Shown here: piece after piece, positions 1-9,485 of the stretch
Layout: each line of letters starts with the position of its first letter
Position numbering within the stretch: position 1 is the first letter of the stretch
NCBI RefSeq assembly: GCF_009793335.1
Contig: NZ_WING01000001.1
Location: 1,612,001 to 1,676,000 of the forward strand
DNA from: Actinomadura sp. J1-007
Lineage (GTDB): Bacteria > Actinomycetota > Actinomycetes > Streptosporangiales > Streptosporangiaceae
Length of the DNA: 64,000 nucleotides
Reading direction: 5' to 3'
Translations under genes and position numbers: made by a program
The notes under the pieces: generated by a model
The model's database searches: none
Told to the model about the DNA's origin: nothing
What the model saw: only the letters and a program-made list of their open reading frames with translations

Positions 1-942
1 CCCCCGCCGCCGTGGCGGTCGTTCGGCGGCGGCCCGCCGCTGCCGGTCCCGGAGGGCGGCTCGGGCGCCGACCACCACGCGACCGCGTACCGGCCGTCGG
101 ACGACGCCGTCCAGCAGGTCAACGCGGCGCTGTACCTGCGCAGGCCGCTGCTGGTGACGGGCCCGCCCGGCACGGGCAAGTCGACGCTGGCGTACGCCGT
201 CGCGCACGAGCTGAAGCTCGGGCCCGTGCTGCACTGGCCGATCACGAGCCGCGCCACGCTGCGCGACGGGCTCTACCAGTACGACCCGCTGACCCGGCTG
301 TACGCGGCGGGCCGTCCGGGCGGCGGGCACGCGGACCGCACGGGCGACGCGGCGGCGGACGATGACATCGGCCGCTACATCCGGCTCGGCCCGCTCGGCA
401 CGGCGCTGCTCCCGTACGGGCGCCCGCGCGTGCTGCTGATCGACGAGATCGACAAGAGCGACATCGACCTGCCGAACGACCTGCTCACGATCTTCGAGAA
501 GGGCGAGTACGAGATCCCGGAGCTGTCGCGGCGGGACGAGCCGGAGGCGCGGGTGCTGACCGCCGACGGCGGCGGGCCGGGCGCGCGCGTCGCGGTGACC
601 GGCGGGAGGGTCGCCTGCGCGGCGTTCCCGCTGGTGGTGATGACCAGCAACGGCGAGCGGGAGTTCCCGCCGGCGTTCCTGCGCCGCTGCGTCACCGTGG
701 ACCTCAGGCAGCCCGCGGACGCGGCGGAGCTGGCCGCGATCGTCCGCGAGCACCTCGGGCCGCTCGCCGACCGGAGCGACGACCTCGTCCGCCGGTTCCT
801 CGAACGCTCCTCCGGCGGCACGCTCGCGACCGACCAGCTCCTGAACGCCGTGTACCTGTGCCGGCACGCCGACGTGAGCGACCGGAGGGAGCTGGCCGAC
901 CGGATCATGCCGTACCTGTCCGGGGCCGCCGATGACGACTGA
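1..942 (+). CDS. MoxR-family AAA+ ATPase (5' end outside window)
   Basis: A MoxR-type AAA+ ATPase, a chaperone-like remodelling enzyme that in known systems usually acts with a vWA-domain partner. The frame is open from base 1, so the N terminus is missing; 313 codons are visible. Walker A GPPGTGKS is at visible residues 54-61, Walker B LLIDEID at about 145-151, a sensor-1 segment MTSNGERE at 214-221, and an FPPAFLRRC arginine-finger segment at 222-230. The stop overlaps the ATG of the next gene (932) by 11 bases, so the two are probably translated together. The downstream protein carries a vWA-like domain, which fits the MoxR-vWA pairing. The family call is firm; the substrate is unknown. 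Confidence 0.9.
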   Translation, partial: PPPPWRSFGGGPPLPVPEGGSGADHHATAYRPSDDAVQQVNAALYLRRPLLVTGPPGTGKSTLAYAVAHELKLGPVLHWPITSRATLRDGLYQYDPLTRLYAAGRPGGGHADRTGDAAADDDIGRYIRLGPLGTALLPYGRPRVLLIDEIDKSDIDLPNDLLTIFEKGEYEIPELSRRDEPEARVLTADGGGPGARVAVTGGRVACAAFPLVVMTSNGEREFPPAFLRRCVTVDLRQPADAAELAAIVREHLGPLADRSDDLVRRFLERSSGGTLATDQLLNAVYLCRHADVSDRRELADRIMPYLSGAADDD

Positions 943-3900
943 GCGCCTGAGCGCCGTCCTCGGCGCGGCGGGCGTGGACGCCGACGCGCGCGAGCTGAGC
1001 GAGATGCTGTGGCTCGCCTGCCACCTCGGCGGCCCGCCCGCCCGGCCGCCGCGGGACGGCGAGCCCGCCGGACCGGAGGCCGGGCGACCGGCGGAGGGCG
1101 GCGAGGCCGGGGAGGGCGAGCCGGAGCCGCCGCGACCGCCGCGGCCGCCGTCCGGCGCGGCCCTGCACGCGGCCCCGGCCCCGGACGCCGCGACGCGCCG
1201 TCCGTCCAGCGCCGGGGGCCGGGACGGCGCGGACGACGGTGAGGCGTCGCGCGTCCTGGTCCCGACGGCGCCGATGCTCGGCGACCCGCTCGGCCTCCAG
1301 CGCGCCCTGCGCCCCCTCAAACGGCACCTGCCGTCGCGGCGGCGGCTCGTCCTGGACGAGGACGCCACCGCCGCGCGCATCGCCGACACCGGCGTCTGGA
1401 CGCCGGTCCTCGTCCCGGAGCCCGAGCGCTGGCTGAGCCTGACGCTGGCCGTCGACACCGGCCCGACCATGCGGCTGTGGCGGCCCCTCGCCCGCGAGTT
1501 GGTCGAGAACCTCCTGCGGCAGGGCGCGTTCCGCGACGTCCGGGCCGTCTACCTGCGCCCGGACGGCGGCGTCGCCCCGGCCCCGGGCGCGCGCGTCCGG
1601 GCCCGCGACCCGCGGACGCTGCTGGACCCGTCCGGCCGCCACGCGGTGCTGGTGCTCAGCGACTGCTCGGGCCCGCACTGGTGGAACGGCGCGGCGGCGG
1701 GCACCGTGCGGCGGTGGGCCGAGGCCGGGCCGGTCGCCGTCCTGCAACCGCTGCCCGAACGGCTGTGGCGGCGCTCGGCCCTGCCGCCCGCCCCCGGCCT
1801 CGCCGCGCTGCCCCGGCCCGGCGCGCCGAACACCGAGCTGCTGTTCGACCCGTTCGACGGGGCCCGCGCGCCGGGCGTCCCGGTGCCGGTGCTGGAGGTC
1901 GCGCCGCGCTGGCTCGCGGGCTGGGCCGGGCTCGTCGCGGGCGGCGCGCCGCGTCCCGCCGCCGTCGCGGCGCTCCCCCCGCACCGGCCGAGCCGGACGG
2001 ACGGCGCGGACGGCGCGGACCGGGCGGACCCGGCGGCGCCCGTGCGCCGCGAACGCGCGCTGCCGATCGAGGAACGCGTCCGCCGGTTCCTGCGTTCGGC
2101 GTCGCCGGAGGCGGCGGAGCTGGCCGCGCACATCGCCGTCTCGGTGCCGTCGCTGCCCGTCATGCGGCTCGTCCAGCGGCGGATCCTCGGCGCGTCCGGG
2201 CCGGGCCAGCTCGCCGAGGTGCTGCTGAGCGGCCTCCTGCGGCCCGTCCGCCCCCGCGACGGCGCGCACACCGACGCAGCCGGTGACGCCGACGCCGACG
2301 GACGGTACGAGTTCGTCGAGGGGGCGCGCAGCGCGCTGCTGGCCACGCTGCCCCGGCCGGAGGCCCAGCACACGCGGCACGTCCTGGAAGCGGTGTCCGC
2401 CGAGATCGAGCGCCGCGCCGGAACGTCCGCCGAGACGTTCCCCGCCCTGCTGCGCCCCCTGGACCGCGACCCCGCCTCCCCGGCCGGCGGACCCGAGTTC
2501 GCCCTCCTGAGCCCCGAGGCCCGCGCCATCCTCGACCGCACGTCCGCCCCGCCCCCCGGCCCCGGCCCCGGCCCCGGGCCCGTCACCGTGCCCGCGCCCG
2601 ATCCGCAGCCCCCGGCTCCCGCCGCGCCGCCCGACCTGCTGACGCTGAACGGCGGCGCGGAGCCCGACGCGTTCCTCGACCAGTGGGCGCGGCCCAGGGA
2701 CGAGCCGCGCCCCGCCGCGATCGCCCTGGCGGCGGACGGCGGCGACGCGGTAGCCCTCGACGTGCTCGCGGGCGCGGACCGGCACGGCCTCGTCGTCGGC
2801 GGCACCGCCGAGCGCCAGGAGGTCGTGCGGCGGCTCGTCCTCGCGCTGGCCGCCCGGCACGCCCCGCACCACCTGCGCGTCCTCGCCGCGGGAGTCGGCG
2901 AGCACCCCCTCGGCGAGGGCTTCCCGCCCCTCCCGCACGTCGCGTTCTCCGAAGAGGAGATGCTCGGCTTCCCCGAACGGCTCGAACGGTTCGCGGCGGC
3001 GGTCACGGACGAGCTCGACCGCCGCGCGGGCGACGCGGCGGACCGTCCGGCCCTGCTCGTCGTGGTGGACGTGTCGCTGACCCTCCCGGCCGGGCGCCGC
3101 GAGGTGGCCGACCTGCTCGTCCGGCTGGCGCAGCGCGGCCGGGGCGACCGCGTCCACGTGGTGGTCGCGGCGGGTTCGGTGGAGAGCAGCGCCGCGTGGA
3201 GCCGCCTGCTCGCCCTGCTCACGTGGCGGGTCCTGGCCGGTGCGCTCCCGCCGCGCGAGACGCGGACCGTCCTCGGCCGCACCCTCGCGCCGTCCGACGT
3301 CGGGGAAGGCGTCGTCCATCTGCGGGCCGGTTCCGGACCGGTGGCGCGCGCCCGGCTCGCGCCGTGGCCGCCGCCCGCCGCCGCCGAGGCCGTCGCGCGC
3401 GAGATGCGGCGCGTGACCGGGCAGGCGCCCGGCGAGGCGGGCGGGCTGCCGAGGCTCGTGACGACCGACGCGCTGCCCGCCGCGTCCGGGAACCGCATAC
3501 CGATCGGCATCGACGAGGAGCGCCTCGCGCCCGTACGGCTGGATCTGGCGCTCGACCCGCACGTGCTCGTCGTCGGCCCGCCCGGGATCGGCCGCACCAA
3601 TGTGCTGCGCCTCGTCCTCGCGTCCCTCGCCGGGACGGCCGCGGCCGGACGAGCGCTGGTCTTCGTCATCGACCCGGGCGGCGCGCTGGCCGCGCTCGCG
3701 GACGGCGACGACCGGATCGTCTACGGCGGCTCCCCGAACGCGTCGCGGAGATCGTCGCCGAGGTCCGGCGGATCGTCCGCGAACGCCTGGCCGCGCCGAA
3801 CGCGCCGGGCGGGCCGGGCGTGTACGTCGTCGTGGACGACCACGACCTGCTGGGCGACGATCCGCTGACGCCGCTGCACTCGCTGCTGGGGTCGGGCGCG

Positions 3901-4140
3901 GAGCTCGGCCTGCACCTCGTCGCCGCCCGCCGCAGCACCGAGGGCGGCGAGGTCCCCGACCCGCTGGTGCTCAAGCTGCACGAGATGGAGTCGCCGCTGC
4001 TGCTCATGGCGTACGGGCACGGTGTGGAGGAGGCGCTGTGGGGCGCCGCCGCGCCCGAACGGGTGAAGGGCCGCGCGGTGCTCGTCCAGAACCACCGGAC
4101 GCGGACGGTGCAGGTCGCGCTGGCGCCGCGGACCCGCTGA
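932..4140 (+). CDS. vWA-like / FtsK-EccC-like ATPase fusion (SAV_2336-type), frame break near 3733
   Basis: A protein of about 1,069 residues if one C is restored in the CCCC run at 3732-3735. Upstream of that point the frame starting at 932 is used; downstream it is the frame ending at 4140. Residues about 110-340 resemble the N-terminal domain of the actinobacterial SAV_2336 family and look vWA-like: a MIDAS-like DTGPTM at 175-180 and a second acidic VLSDCSG with Asp244. A Pro-rich linker follows. Residues about 570-830 and 850-1069 look like two FtsK/EccC-type P-loop domains with degenerate nucleotide sites. The second has GPPGIGRT at 882-889, with Arg where Walker A has Lys, and a VVVDDHDLL Walker B-like strand near 966-974. 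Coupled to the MoxR gene upstream. Probably a scaffold or regulatory ATPase; function unknown. Confidence 0.75.
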
Positions 4141-4146
4141 GGGTTT

Positions 4147-4162
4147 TGTGCAGCTCAGTACA
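4147..4162. promoter_or_regulatory. Candidate TetR operator, tetR promoter
   Basis: Imperfect palindrome TGTGCAGCTCAGTACA, 20 bases upstream of the tetR ATG. Read on the minus strand, 4152-4165 gives TTATGTACTGAGCT. This matches 12 of 14 bases of TTTTGTACTGACCT (4807-4820) in front of the neighbouring MFS gene, as expected if the TetR protein binds both promoters. Confidence 0.45.
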
Positions 4163-4182
4163 TAACGTGTTACGGTGATCCC

Positions 4183-4755
4183 ATGGCACGGCCGAGGACC
4201 TTCGAGGAGGAGCGCGCGGTCGAGGCGGCGATGCGGACGTTCTGGGCGTCCGGCTACGAGGCCACCTCGACCGAGGAGCTGTGCCGGGCCACCGGGCTCG
4301 GCCGCAGCAGCATCTACAACGCGTTCAAGAGCAAGCACGACCTGTTCGAGAAGGCGCTGCGCCGCTACATGGACGAGATGACCGGCGACGTCGTCGCGAT
4401 CCTGGAGAGCGACCTGCCCGTCCGCGAGCGGGTGCGGGCGGTGCTGCGGCGCGCCGTCGACACCGAGGCGGGCGACCTGCCCGGCTGCCTGGTGGTCAAC
4501 GCGATGGTGGAGCTGGCGCCCCGCGACGCGCGGGTCGCGGCGATGCTCGAACGCGACTACGCGGTGCGCCGGGACGCCCTGGAGGCCGCGATCGAGTCGG
4601 GGCGGCGCGCGGGCGAGATCGCCGCCGACCGCGACGCGGCGGGCCTCGCGCACTTCGTCATCGCCACGGTCAGCGGCATGCGCGTCGCGGCCCGCGCGGG
4701 CGCGGACCGCCGCGCGCTGGAGGGGATCGCCGCCTCGGCCATGAACGCGCTCTGA
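4183..4755 (+). CDS. TetR/AcrR family transcriptional regulator
   Basis: A TetR-type repressor of 190 residues. The N-terminal DNA-binding domain (about residues 1-50) has the usual helix-turn-helix ending in GLGRSSIYNAFKSKHDLF; the rest is the helical ligand-binding/dimer domain. The next gene on the same strand is an MFS efflux pump, and both promoters share a 14-base element, so the natural reading is a drug-responsive repressor controlling itself and the pump. The ATG at 4183 is the only sensible start; no strong Shine-Dalgarno sequence is seen. Confidence 0.9.
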   Translation: MARPRTFEEERAVEAAMRTFWASGYEATSTEELCRATGLGRSSIYNAFKSKHDLFEKALRRYMDEMTGDVVAILESDLPVRERVRAVLRRAVDTEAGDLPGCLVVNAMVELAPRDARVAAMLERDYAVRRDALEAAIESGRRAGEIAADRDAAGLAHFVIATVSGMRVAARAGADRRALEGIAASAMNAL

Positions 4756-4809
4756 CCCCACGGGCGGCCGCCCGCACCGCGACGGCCGCCCTTTCTCACG
4801 CCCTTGTTT

Positions 4810-4830
4810 TGTACTGACCTATCTAATACA
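4810..4830. promoter_or_regulatory. Candidate TetR operator, MFS promoter
   Basis: Positions 4810-4830 begin TGTACT and end AATACA, an inverted repeat with matching outer arms only. It lies 12 bases upstream of the MFS start and just upstream of its ribosome binding site (AGGAGG near 4830). The first half repeats the element found in the tetR promoter. Confidence 0.4.
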
Positions 4831-4842
4831 GGAGGCTCCCGC

Positions 4843-6057
4843 ATGCACCGCATGCCACCGGCCGTCCACGTGCTGGGCCTGGCGATCTTCGCCATGGGCA
4901 CCTCGGAGTTCATGCTCTCCGGGCTGCTGCCCGACCTGGCCGCCGACCTCGGCGTCTCGGTCCCCGACGCGGGACTGCTGATCTCCGCGTTCGCCGTCGG
5001 GATGGTGGTGGGCGCGCCCGTCCTCGCGCTCGCCACGCTGCGCCTGCCGCGCCGCACGACGCTGCTCGCGTTCCTCGGCGCGTTCGTCCTCGCGCACGTC
5101 GCAGGAGCGCTCGCCCCGGGGTACGCGCCGCTGTTCGCCACCCGCGTCGCGGGCGCGTTCGTGTACGCCGGGTTCTTCGGGGTCGCGGCCGTCACCGCGG
5201 CGGACATGGTCCCGGCGGGCGCCCGCGGACGGGCCCTCGCCATCGTCACGGCGGGGATCACGCTGGCGACCGTGCTCGGCGTCCCGGCGGGCACGCTCAT
5301 CAGCCAGTACGCGGACTGGCGCGCGGCGTTCTGGACGGTCGCGGCCCTGTCGGCGATCGCGATGATCGGCGTGTTCGCGGCGGTCCCCGCCAAGAGCCGG
5401 ACCGGCCCGGAACGGCGCGCCACGAGCCTGCGCGACGAGCTGCGCCCGATGCGGGACGGCCGGATCTGGGTCGCGTACGCGATCGTCGCGCTCAGCTTCA
5501 GCTCGATGATGGCGACGTTCAGCTACCTCGGCGCGCTGCTCACCGGCACCACCGGCCTGCCCGAGGCGTGGGTCCCGGCCGTCCTCGCCCTGTTCGGCGT
5601 CGGCTCGCTGATCGGCATCGCCGCCGGCGGCCGGATCGCCGACGCGCGCCCGCACGCCCTCCTCGCCGCCGGGATGGCCGGCGTCGTGGCGATCTCCGCC
5701 GCGCTCGCCCTCCTCGCGTCCGTTCCCGCGGCCGTCATCGTGCTCGTGCCGCTGCTCGGCGCGGCGGGCATGGCCACCAACCCGGCGGCGAACGTCCTGG
5801 TCTACGCCCGCGCGGGCCACGGGCGAACGCTGCCCGGCGCGTCGGTCACCTCGGCGTTCAACGTGGGCAACACCCTCGCGCCGTGGCTCGGCGGCCTGGT
5901 GATCGGCGCCGGGTTCGGCTACCGCTCCGTCGGCTGGGTCGGCGCCGCAATGGCCCTCGCGGCCCTCGCCGCCGTCGCACTCTCCCACACCCTCCAAACC
6001 CGCACCCCCGCGCGGGCGCGCGAGACGACCGCCAAGCGCGTCCCCGCACGCACCTGA
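4843..6057 (+). CDS. MFS drug efflux transporter (Cmx/CmrA-like)
   Basis: A 404-residue, 12-segment major facilitator. The first segment carries GTSEFMLSGLLPDLA, typical of the Cmx/CmrA chloramphenicol exporters and the wider AraJ-like group, followed by AFAVGMVVGAP and the LPRRTTLLAF loop. I start at 4843 because AGGAGG sits about 7 bases upstream; an upstream in-frame ATG at 4804 has no such site and would overlap the putative operator. Placed after a tetR gene, it is most likely an inducible multidrug or chloramphenicol exporter. The substrate cannot be read from sequence. Confidence 0.88.
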   Translation: MHRMPPAVHVLGLAIFAMGTSEFMLSGLLPDLAADLGVSVPDAGLLISAFAVGMVVGAPVLALATLRLPRRTTLLAFLGAFVLAHVAGALAPGYAPLFATRVAGAFVYAGFFGVAAVTAADMVPAGARGRALAIVTAGITLATVLGVPAGTLISQYADWRAAFWTVAALSAIAMIGVFAAVPAKSRTGPERRATSLRDELRPMRDGRIWVAYAIVALSFSSMMATFSYLGALLTGTTGLPEAWVPAVLALFGVGSLIGIAAGGRIADARPHALLAAGMAGVVAISAALALLASVPAAVIVLVPLLGAAGMATNPAANVLVYARAGHGRTLPGASVTSAFNVGNTLAPWLGGLVIGAGFGYRSVGWVGAAMALAALAAVALSHTLQTRTPARARETTAKRVPART

Positions 6058-6073
6058 ACGAACGGGGAAGCGG

Positions 6074-6115
6074 GAGGGGCGGCTCACCGATCGAGTGATC
6101 GGGGAGCCGCCCCTC
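6074..6115. terminator. Bidirectional hairpin terminator
   Basis: Perfect 12-base arms GAGGGGCGGCTC (6074-6085) and GAGCCGCCCCTC (6104-6115), with an inner CCGATC/GATCGG stem. It lies between the convergent MFS gene and the M6 protease gene. There is no T-run, as is common in actinomycetes. Confidence 0.8.
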
Positions 6116-6132
6116 AGGGGTCCGGCCTCGGG

Positions 6133-8202
6133 TCAGGGGAGGCGGCAGGTGCCGTAGTCGGTCTTGGTCGGGTCGCTTTCGGAGTTGGCCGTCAGGCGGA
6201 GCTTGGCCTTGCGGTCGGCGCCGGGGGCGGGCTTGGCCCACACCTCGACGTTCTGGCCGCCGCCGTTCGCGGCCGTGGCGAGCTCGTTGGGCAGCCAGGT
6301 CCGCCAGCCGCTCCCCGCCACGTCGGCCTTCAGGCGGAACACGTCGGAGCCGTAGTGGCCGCTGCCGCCCTTGCCGCGGTTGTGCAGCGCCATCGTGCAC
6401 TTGGTCCAGCCGGAGCCCGCGGGCCTGGCGGTGCCCGAGTCGACCTTCACGCCGCGCTTCTGCGGCCCCGCGCCGTCGAGCGAACGGATCGCGACGGTGT
6501 AGGACAGCACGCCCGCGCGGTCGCGCTTGAGGTCCAGGACGTAGAAGTGCAGCCGGTTCTCCTTGTCCACGTACTCGTACTGGCTGCCGCTGTTCGTGCC
6601 CGCGTGGAACAGCGCGTCGGAGAGCTGCCGGTAGTCGCCGATCGTCATCTTCTGCGGCGTGCCGTCCGGCCGGACGAAGTCGACCTTGTCGATGTCCTGC
6701 GGGTTGGCGTCCTTCACCCAGATGAACGGCGCGTCGTCCCTGTTCTTGGTCTTGGAGAGCAGCACGCCGGAGTCGGGCGTGAACGAGTCGAAGCCCATCC
6801 GGTCCACGACCTCGACCGTGTAGTTGTCGTACTTGTGCTTGGCGTCGCCGTCGCACAGCGGGTCCTGGCGCGGGTCGCACGCGGGGCTCTTGTCACCGCC
6901 GGCGCCGAACTTGAGGTTGATGCCCGCCAGCTCGTTCTTCCCCGGTTCGGCGGCACGGGCCGTCACCTTCGCCACGACCGTCCCGGACGCGGCGAGGGCG
7001 TCGCGGTCGAGCTGGAGCACCTTCCCGGCGTCCACGATGCCGAGCTTCAGCTTGTTGCGCAGCGTGTGCTGCGAGCCCATGGACGCGCCGCCCGTCGCGG
7101 GGATCATCCACCGGCTGTGCGGGCCGCCCGGCCCGTTGAAGCTGCCGCGGCTCAGCATCTCCCACGGCCCGGTGTACGCGCGGCGGGGCGGGACGCCGTA
7201 CGGGTTGTTGTAGTTGTCGCCGATGCCGAGGATGTGGCTGAACTCGTGCGCGAACACGCCCTGCCCCGAGCTCTCCGCCTGGGTGGAGCTGCCGGGCACC
7301 GCGTTCGGCCACAGGGTCGAGCCCGCCTGCCAGGACGTCCAGTCCACGTACCGGGTCTTGATCCAGTTGGGCAGGGCCGGGTCGCCCGAGCCCCATTCCG
7401 GCGGGACGTCCTCCTTGGTGGTGAACTTCATCTGCCCGAACTCCTGCCAGGTGGACGACTCGTCCTGCCCGGCGGAGAGGAAGAACACGAAGTCGTACTT
7501 CTTCGCGGTCTCCTCCCCCACGTCCGCGACCCACGCGGCGCGCGCGTCCTCGCGGATGTCGCGCTCGCACTTGTCGCCGGCCGGGCAGCCGGTGCCCTCC
7601 TGGAAGTCGTCCACGCCGTACTCGTGGTCCTTGGCCGGCATCCGGTACGCGCCGAACGCGGTGAGGTCCACGCCGTAGCGGCCGCCGGAGTCCTCCATCC
7701 AGTACTCGTGCAGCGTGTGCCCGTGGTTGAGGTCCTGCGGCTTGTTGAGGAAGTCCTGGTAGAACTTGGCGACCTTGTCGCGCGGCACGTCCCCGACGAC
7801 GGTCGGGTTGCCGAAGATGGTGGAGTTCTTCGGCTGCGTCACCACGAACGGCTGGTTCGGGTAGTCGACCAGCACGACCGCGCCCTTGAAGTCCTTGATC
7901 GAGCCGCGGCGGGACGGGTCCACCCACGACGTGCCGGGGACGGGCTTGTAGTCGTCCCACGTCATGGTGTCGGGCAGCTCGTAGTTCTGCGGGTCGATGG
8001 GCCGCGGCGCGCCGGCCGCGAACGCGCGCGCCCGCTGGCCCTGCTGCCACGGCTGCGTCTGCGGCCAGTGCCGCATCTGCCAGGGATTGGCGGTGGGCTT
8101 CGGAATCGGCGGCTTCGGCTGCGCGGCGGCCGGAACGGCCCCCAGCCCCGCGGCGAGCGCGATCGCCGCGACGGGCACCAGCCAACTCTTCTTGGCGCGC
8201 AT
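6133..8202 (-). CDS. Secreted M6 family metalloprotease (immune inhibitor A-like)
   Basis: A 689-residue secreted zinc protease. Start at 8202 (MRAKKSWLVP), preceded by AGGGGTG; the frame runs further upstream without a good site. Residues 1-28 form a Sec signal peptide ending AAA-Q. The catalytic zinc motif HEFSHILGIGD fits HExxHxxGxxD of the immune inhibitor A/M6 group, and the WEMLSRGSFNGPGG segment after it is typical of the family. The C-terminal region is probably beta-rich and binds substrate or carbohydrate. Secretion suggests a role in extracellular protein degradation. It lies 105 bases downstream of the rraA-like gene on the same strand. Confidence 0.9.
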   Translation of the reverse strand: MRAKKSWLVPVAAIALAAGLGAVPAAAQPKPPIPKPTANPWQMRHWPQTQPWQQGQRARAFAAGAPRPIDPQNYELPDTMTWDDYKPVPGTSWVDPSRRGSIKDFKGAVVLVDYPNQPFVVTQPKNSTIFGNPTVVGDVPRDKVAKFYQDFLNKPQDLNHGHTLHEYWMEDSGGRYGVDLTAFGAYRMPAKDHEYGVDDFQEGTGCPAGDKCERDIREDARAAWVADVGEETAKKYDFVFFLSAGQDESSTWQEFGQMKFTTKEDVPPEWGSGDPALPNWIKTRYVDWTSWQAGSTLWPNAVPGSSTQAESSGQGVFAHEFSHILGIGDNYNNPYGVPPRRAYTGPWEMLSRGSFNGPGGPHSRWMIPATGGASMGSQHTLRNKLKLGIVDAGKVLQLDRDALAASGTVVAKVTARAAEPGKNELAGINLKFGAGGDKSPACDPRQDPLCDGDAKHKYDNYTVEVVDRMGFDSFTPDSGVLLSKTKNRDDAPFIWVKDANPQDIDKVDFVRPDGTPQKMTIGDYRQLSDALFHAGTNSGSQYEYVDKENRLHFYVLDLKRDRAGVLSYTVAIRSLDGAGPQKRGVKVDSGTARPAGSGWTKCTMALHNRGKGGSGHYGSDVFRLKADVAGSGWRTWLPNELATAANGGGQNVEVWAKPAPGADRKAKLRLTANSESDPTKTDYGTCRLP

Positions 8203-8307
8203 GTCACCCCTGTCTCCGTCGTTGACCGCGACGCTAAGGAGACCCGGGTCACACGGCAATGGCCGAGTTAGCCGATCTTGGCGGGACGGCCCTGGCAGCT
8301 CACGCCG

Positions 8308-8787
8308 TCAGAGCAGGTCACGGCCCGCGACGACGATGCCGTCCTCGTCGCTGTAGAGCCGGTCGCCGGGCGCGAACCGCACGCCGCCGAACTCCACCGG
8401 CACGTCCACCTCGCCCGCGCCGTCCTTGGCGCTCTTGCGCGGGTTGGAGCCGAGCGCCTTCGCGCCGAGGTCCATGCCGCGCAGCGCCGCCACGTCCCGG
8501 ACGGCGCCGTTGATCACCACGCCCGCCCAGCCGTTGCGGACGGCCGCCGCCGCGATCTGGTCGCCCATCAGCGCGGAGGCGAGCGAGCCGCCGCCGTCCA
8601 CGACCAGCACCCGGCCCTCGCCGGGCCCGTTGAGCAGCCTCTTCACCAGGCCGTTGTCGCGGTGGCAGCGGACGGTGACGACGGGCCCGGCGAACGCGGC
8701 GCGCCCCCCGTACTGCCGGAACTGCGTCTCGCAGCTGCGCAGCTCGTCCCCGAAGTCGTCGATGAGGTCGGCGGTCGCGAAGTCCAT
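8308..8787 (-). CDS. rraA: RraA-family protein (RNase E regulator / aldolase-like fold)
   Basis: A 159-residue RraA-like protein. The glycine-rich [20 protein letters not shown] and the [10 protein letters not shown] segment with the conserved Arg-Asp pair are diagnostic. Members either bind RNase E and inhibit it or act as 4-hydroxy-4-methyl-2-oxoglutarate/oxaloacetate lyases, and sequence alone does not separate the two. The size matches the family norm of about 160 residues. It stands between the Lrp gene and the metalloprotease gene, all on the minus strand. Confidence 0.88.
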   Translation of the reverse strand: MDFATADLIDDFGDELRSCETQFRQYGGRAAFAGPVVTVRCHRDNGLVKRLLNGPGEGRVLVVDGGGSLASALMGDQIAAAAVRNGWAGVVINGAVRDVAALRGMDLGAKALGSNPRKSAKDGAGEVDVPVEFGGVRFAPGDRLYSDEDGIVVAGRDLL

Positions 8788-8846
8788 GCCCGCAGCCTAC
8801 TGGTGGGTAATCAGGGTGCGCGGACCGGCGGGCGAACGGCGCGGGG

Positions 8847-9308
8847 TCAGGCGGAGGAGGGCGCGTCGATGGGGCGGCCGAGCAGCCGGGACAGCACGAT
8901 CGCGGTCTTGGTCGCGGTGATGTTGTCCTCGCGCCGGAGCCGTTCGAGGGCCTGCTCCAGGTGCTGGATGTCCCGGGCGCGGACGTGCACGAGCGCGCTC
9001 GCGTCGCCGCTCACCGTGTAGGCGGCGACGACCTCCGGATGGCCCCGGACGCTGGAGTAGATCTGCTCGGGGGACGTCGCGCCGGTACAGAAGATCTCGA
9101 TGAACGCCTCGGTCGTCCAGCCGAGCGCGGCCGGGTCCACGACCGCGGCGAAGCCGTTGATCACGCCGTCCGCGCGCAGCCGGTCGACGCGCCGCTTGAC
9201 CGCCGGCGCGGACAGCCCGACCTGATCGCCGATCTGCGCGTAGGAGGCGCGGCCGTCCTCCAGGAGCCGTGCAACGATCCGCCGGTCCAGCTCGTCAAGA
9301 CGCAACAA
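8847..9308 (-). CDS. Lrp/AsnC family transcriptional regulator
   Basis: A 153-residue feast/famine regulator. The N-terminal helix-turn-helix (LDELDRRIVARLLEDGRASY...SAPAVKRRVDRL) is followed by a RAM-type ligand domain with GHPEVVAAYTVSGDASALVH. I choose the tandem TTG codons at 9308/9305 as start because the Lrp domain begins there and GGGGGTG lies just upstream; the frame stays open far upstream without support. Divergent from rocD, so it probably controls ornithine/arginine catabolism in response to an amino acid, as Lrp-type regulators next to rocD commonly do. Confidence 0.9.
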   Translation of the reverse strand: MLRLDELDRRIVARLLEDGRASYAQIGDQVGLSAPAVKRRVDRLRADGVINGFAAVVDPAALGWTTEAFIEIFCTGATSPEQIYSSVRGHPEVVAAYTVSGDASALVHVRARDIQHLEQALERLRREDNITATKTAIVLSRLLGRPIDAPSSA

Positions 9309-9485
9309 ATAACACCCCCGAAGTCGGTTTTCGTCATTGGTCGTTGGTTGATCCCGAACATACGCTGTGAGCAGGGCCCGCGGCCACCGGGCCGCGTGCC
9401 ACCCCCTCCCCTCGGCACCGGGCCACCGTCCGGTGCGTTCAGCGATCCCGGCCGGACCGGCCGGGCCGATCCGCGAAGGAGCGTC
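9309..9485. promoter_or_regulatory. Divergent lrp-rocD promoter region
   Basis: The 177 bases between two divergent genes. For rocD, TTGGTC (9337-9342) and TACGCT (9361-9366) are 18 bases apart and could be -35 and -10. The AT-richer 9300-9360 stretch, with repeated TTGGT words, is the likeliest Lrp binding area. No clean palindrome is seen. Confidence 0.4.

Noticed and set aside
905..3562. Long open frame (885 codons) on the minus strand opposite the vWA-FtsK gene
   Set aside because: It is rich in Arg/Gly/Ala with no domain and mirrors the high third-position GC of the real gene. Similar shadows occur opposite 12641-16447 and 60947-63655.
9309..9485. Defined Lrp operator in the lrp-rocD gap
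   Set aside because: Only loose TTGGT words are present; no symmetric site could be supported.
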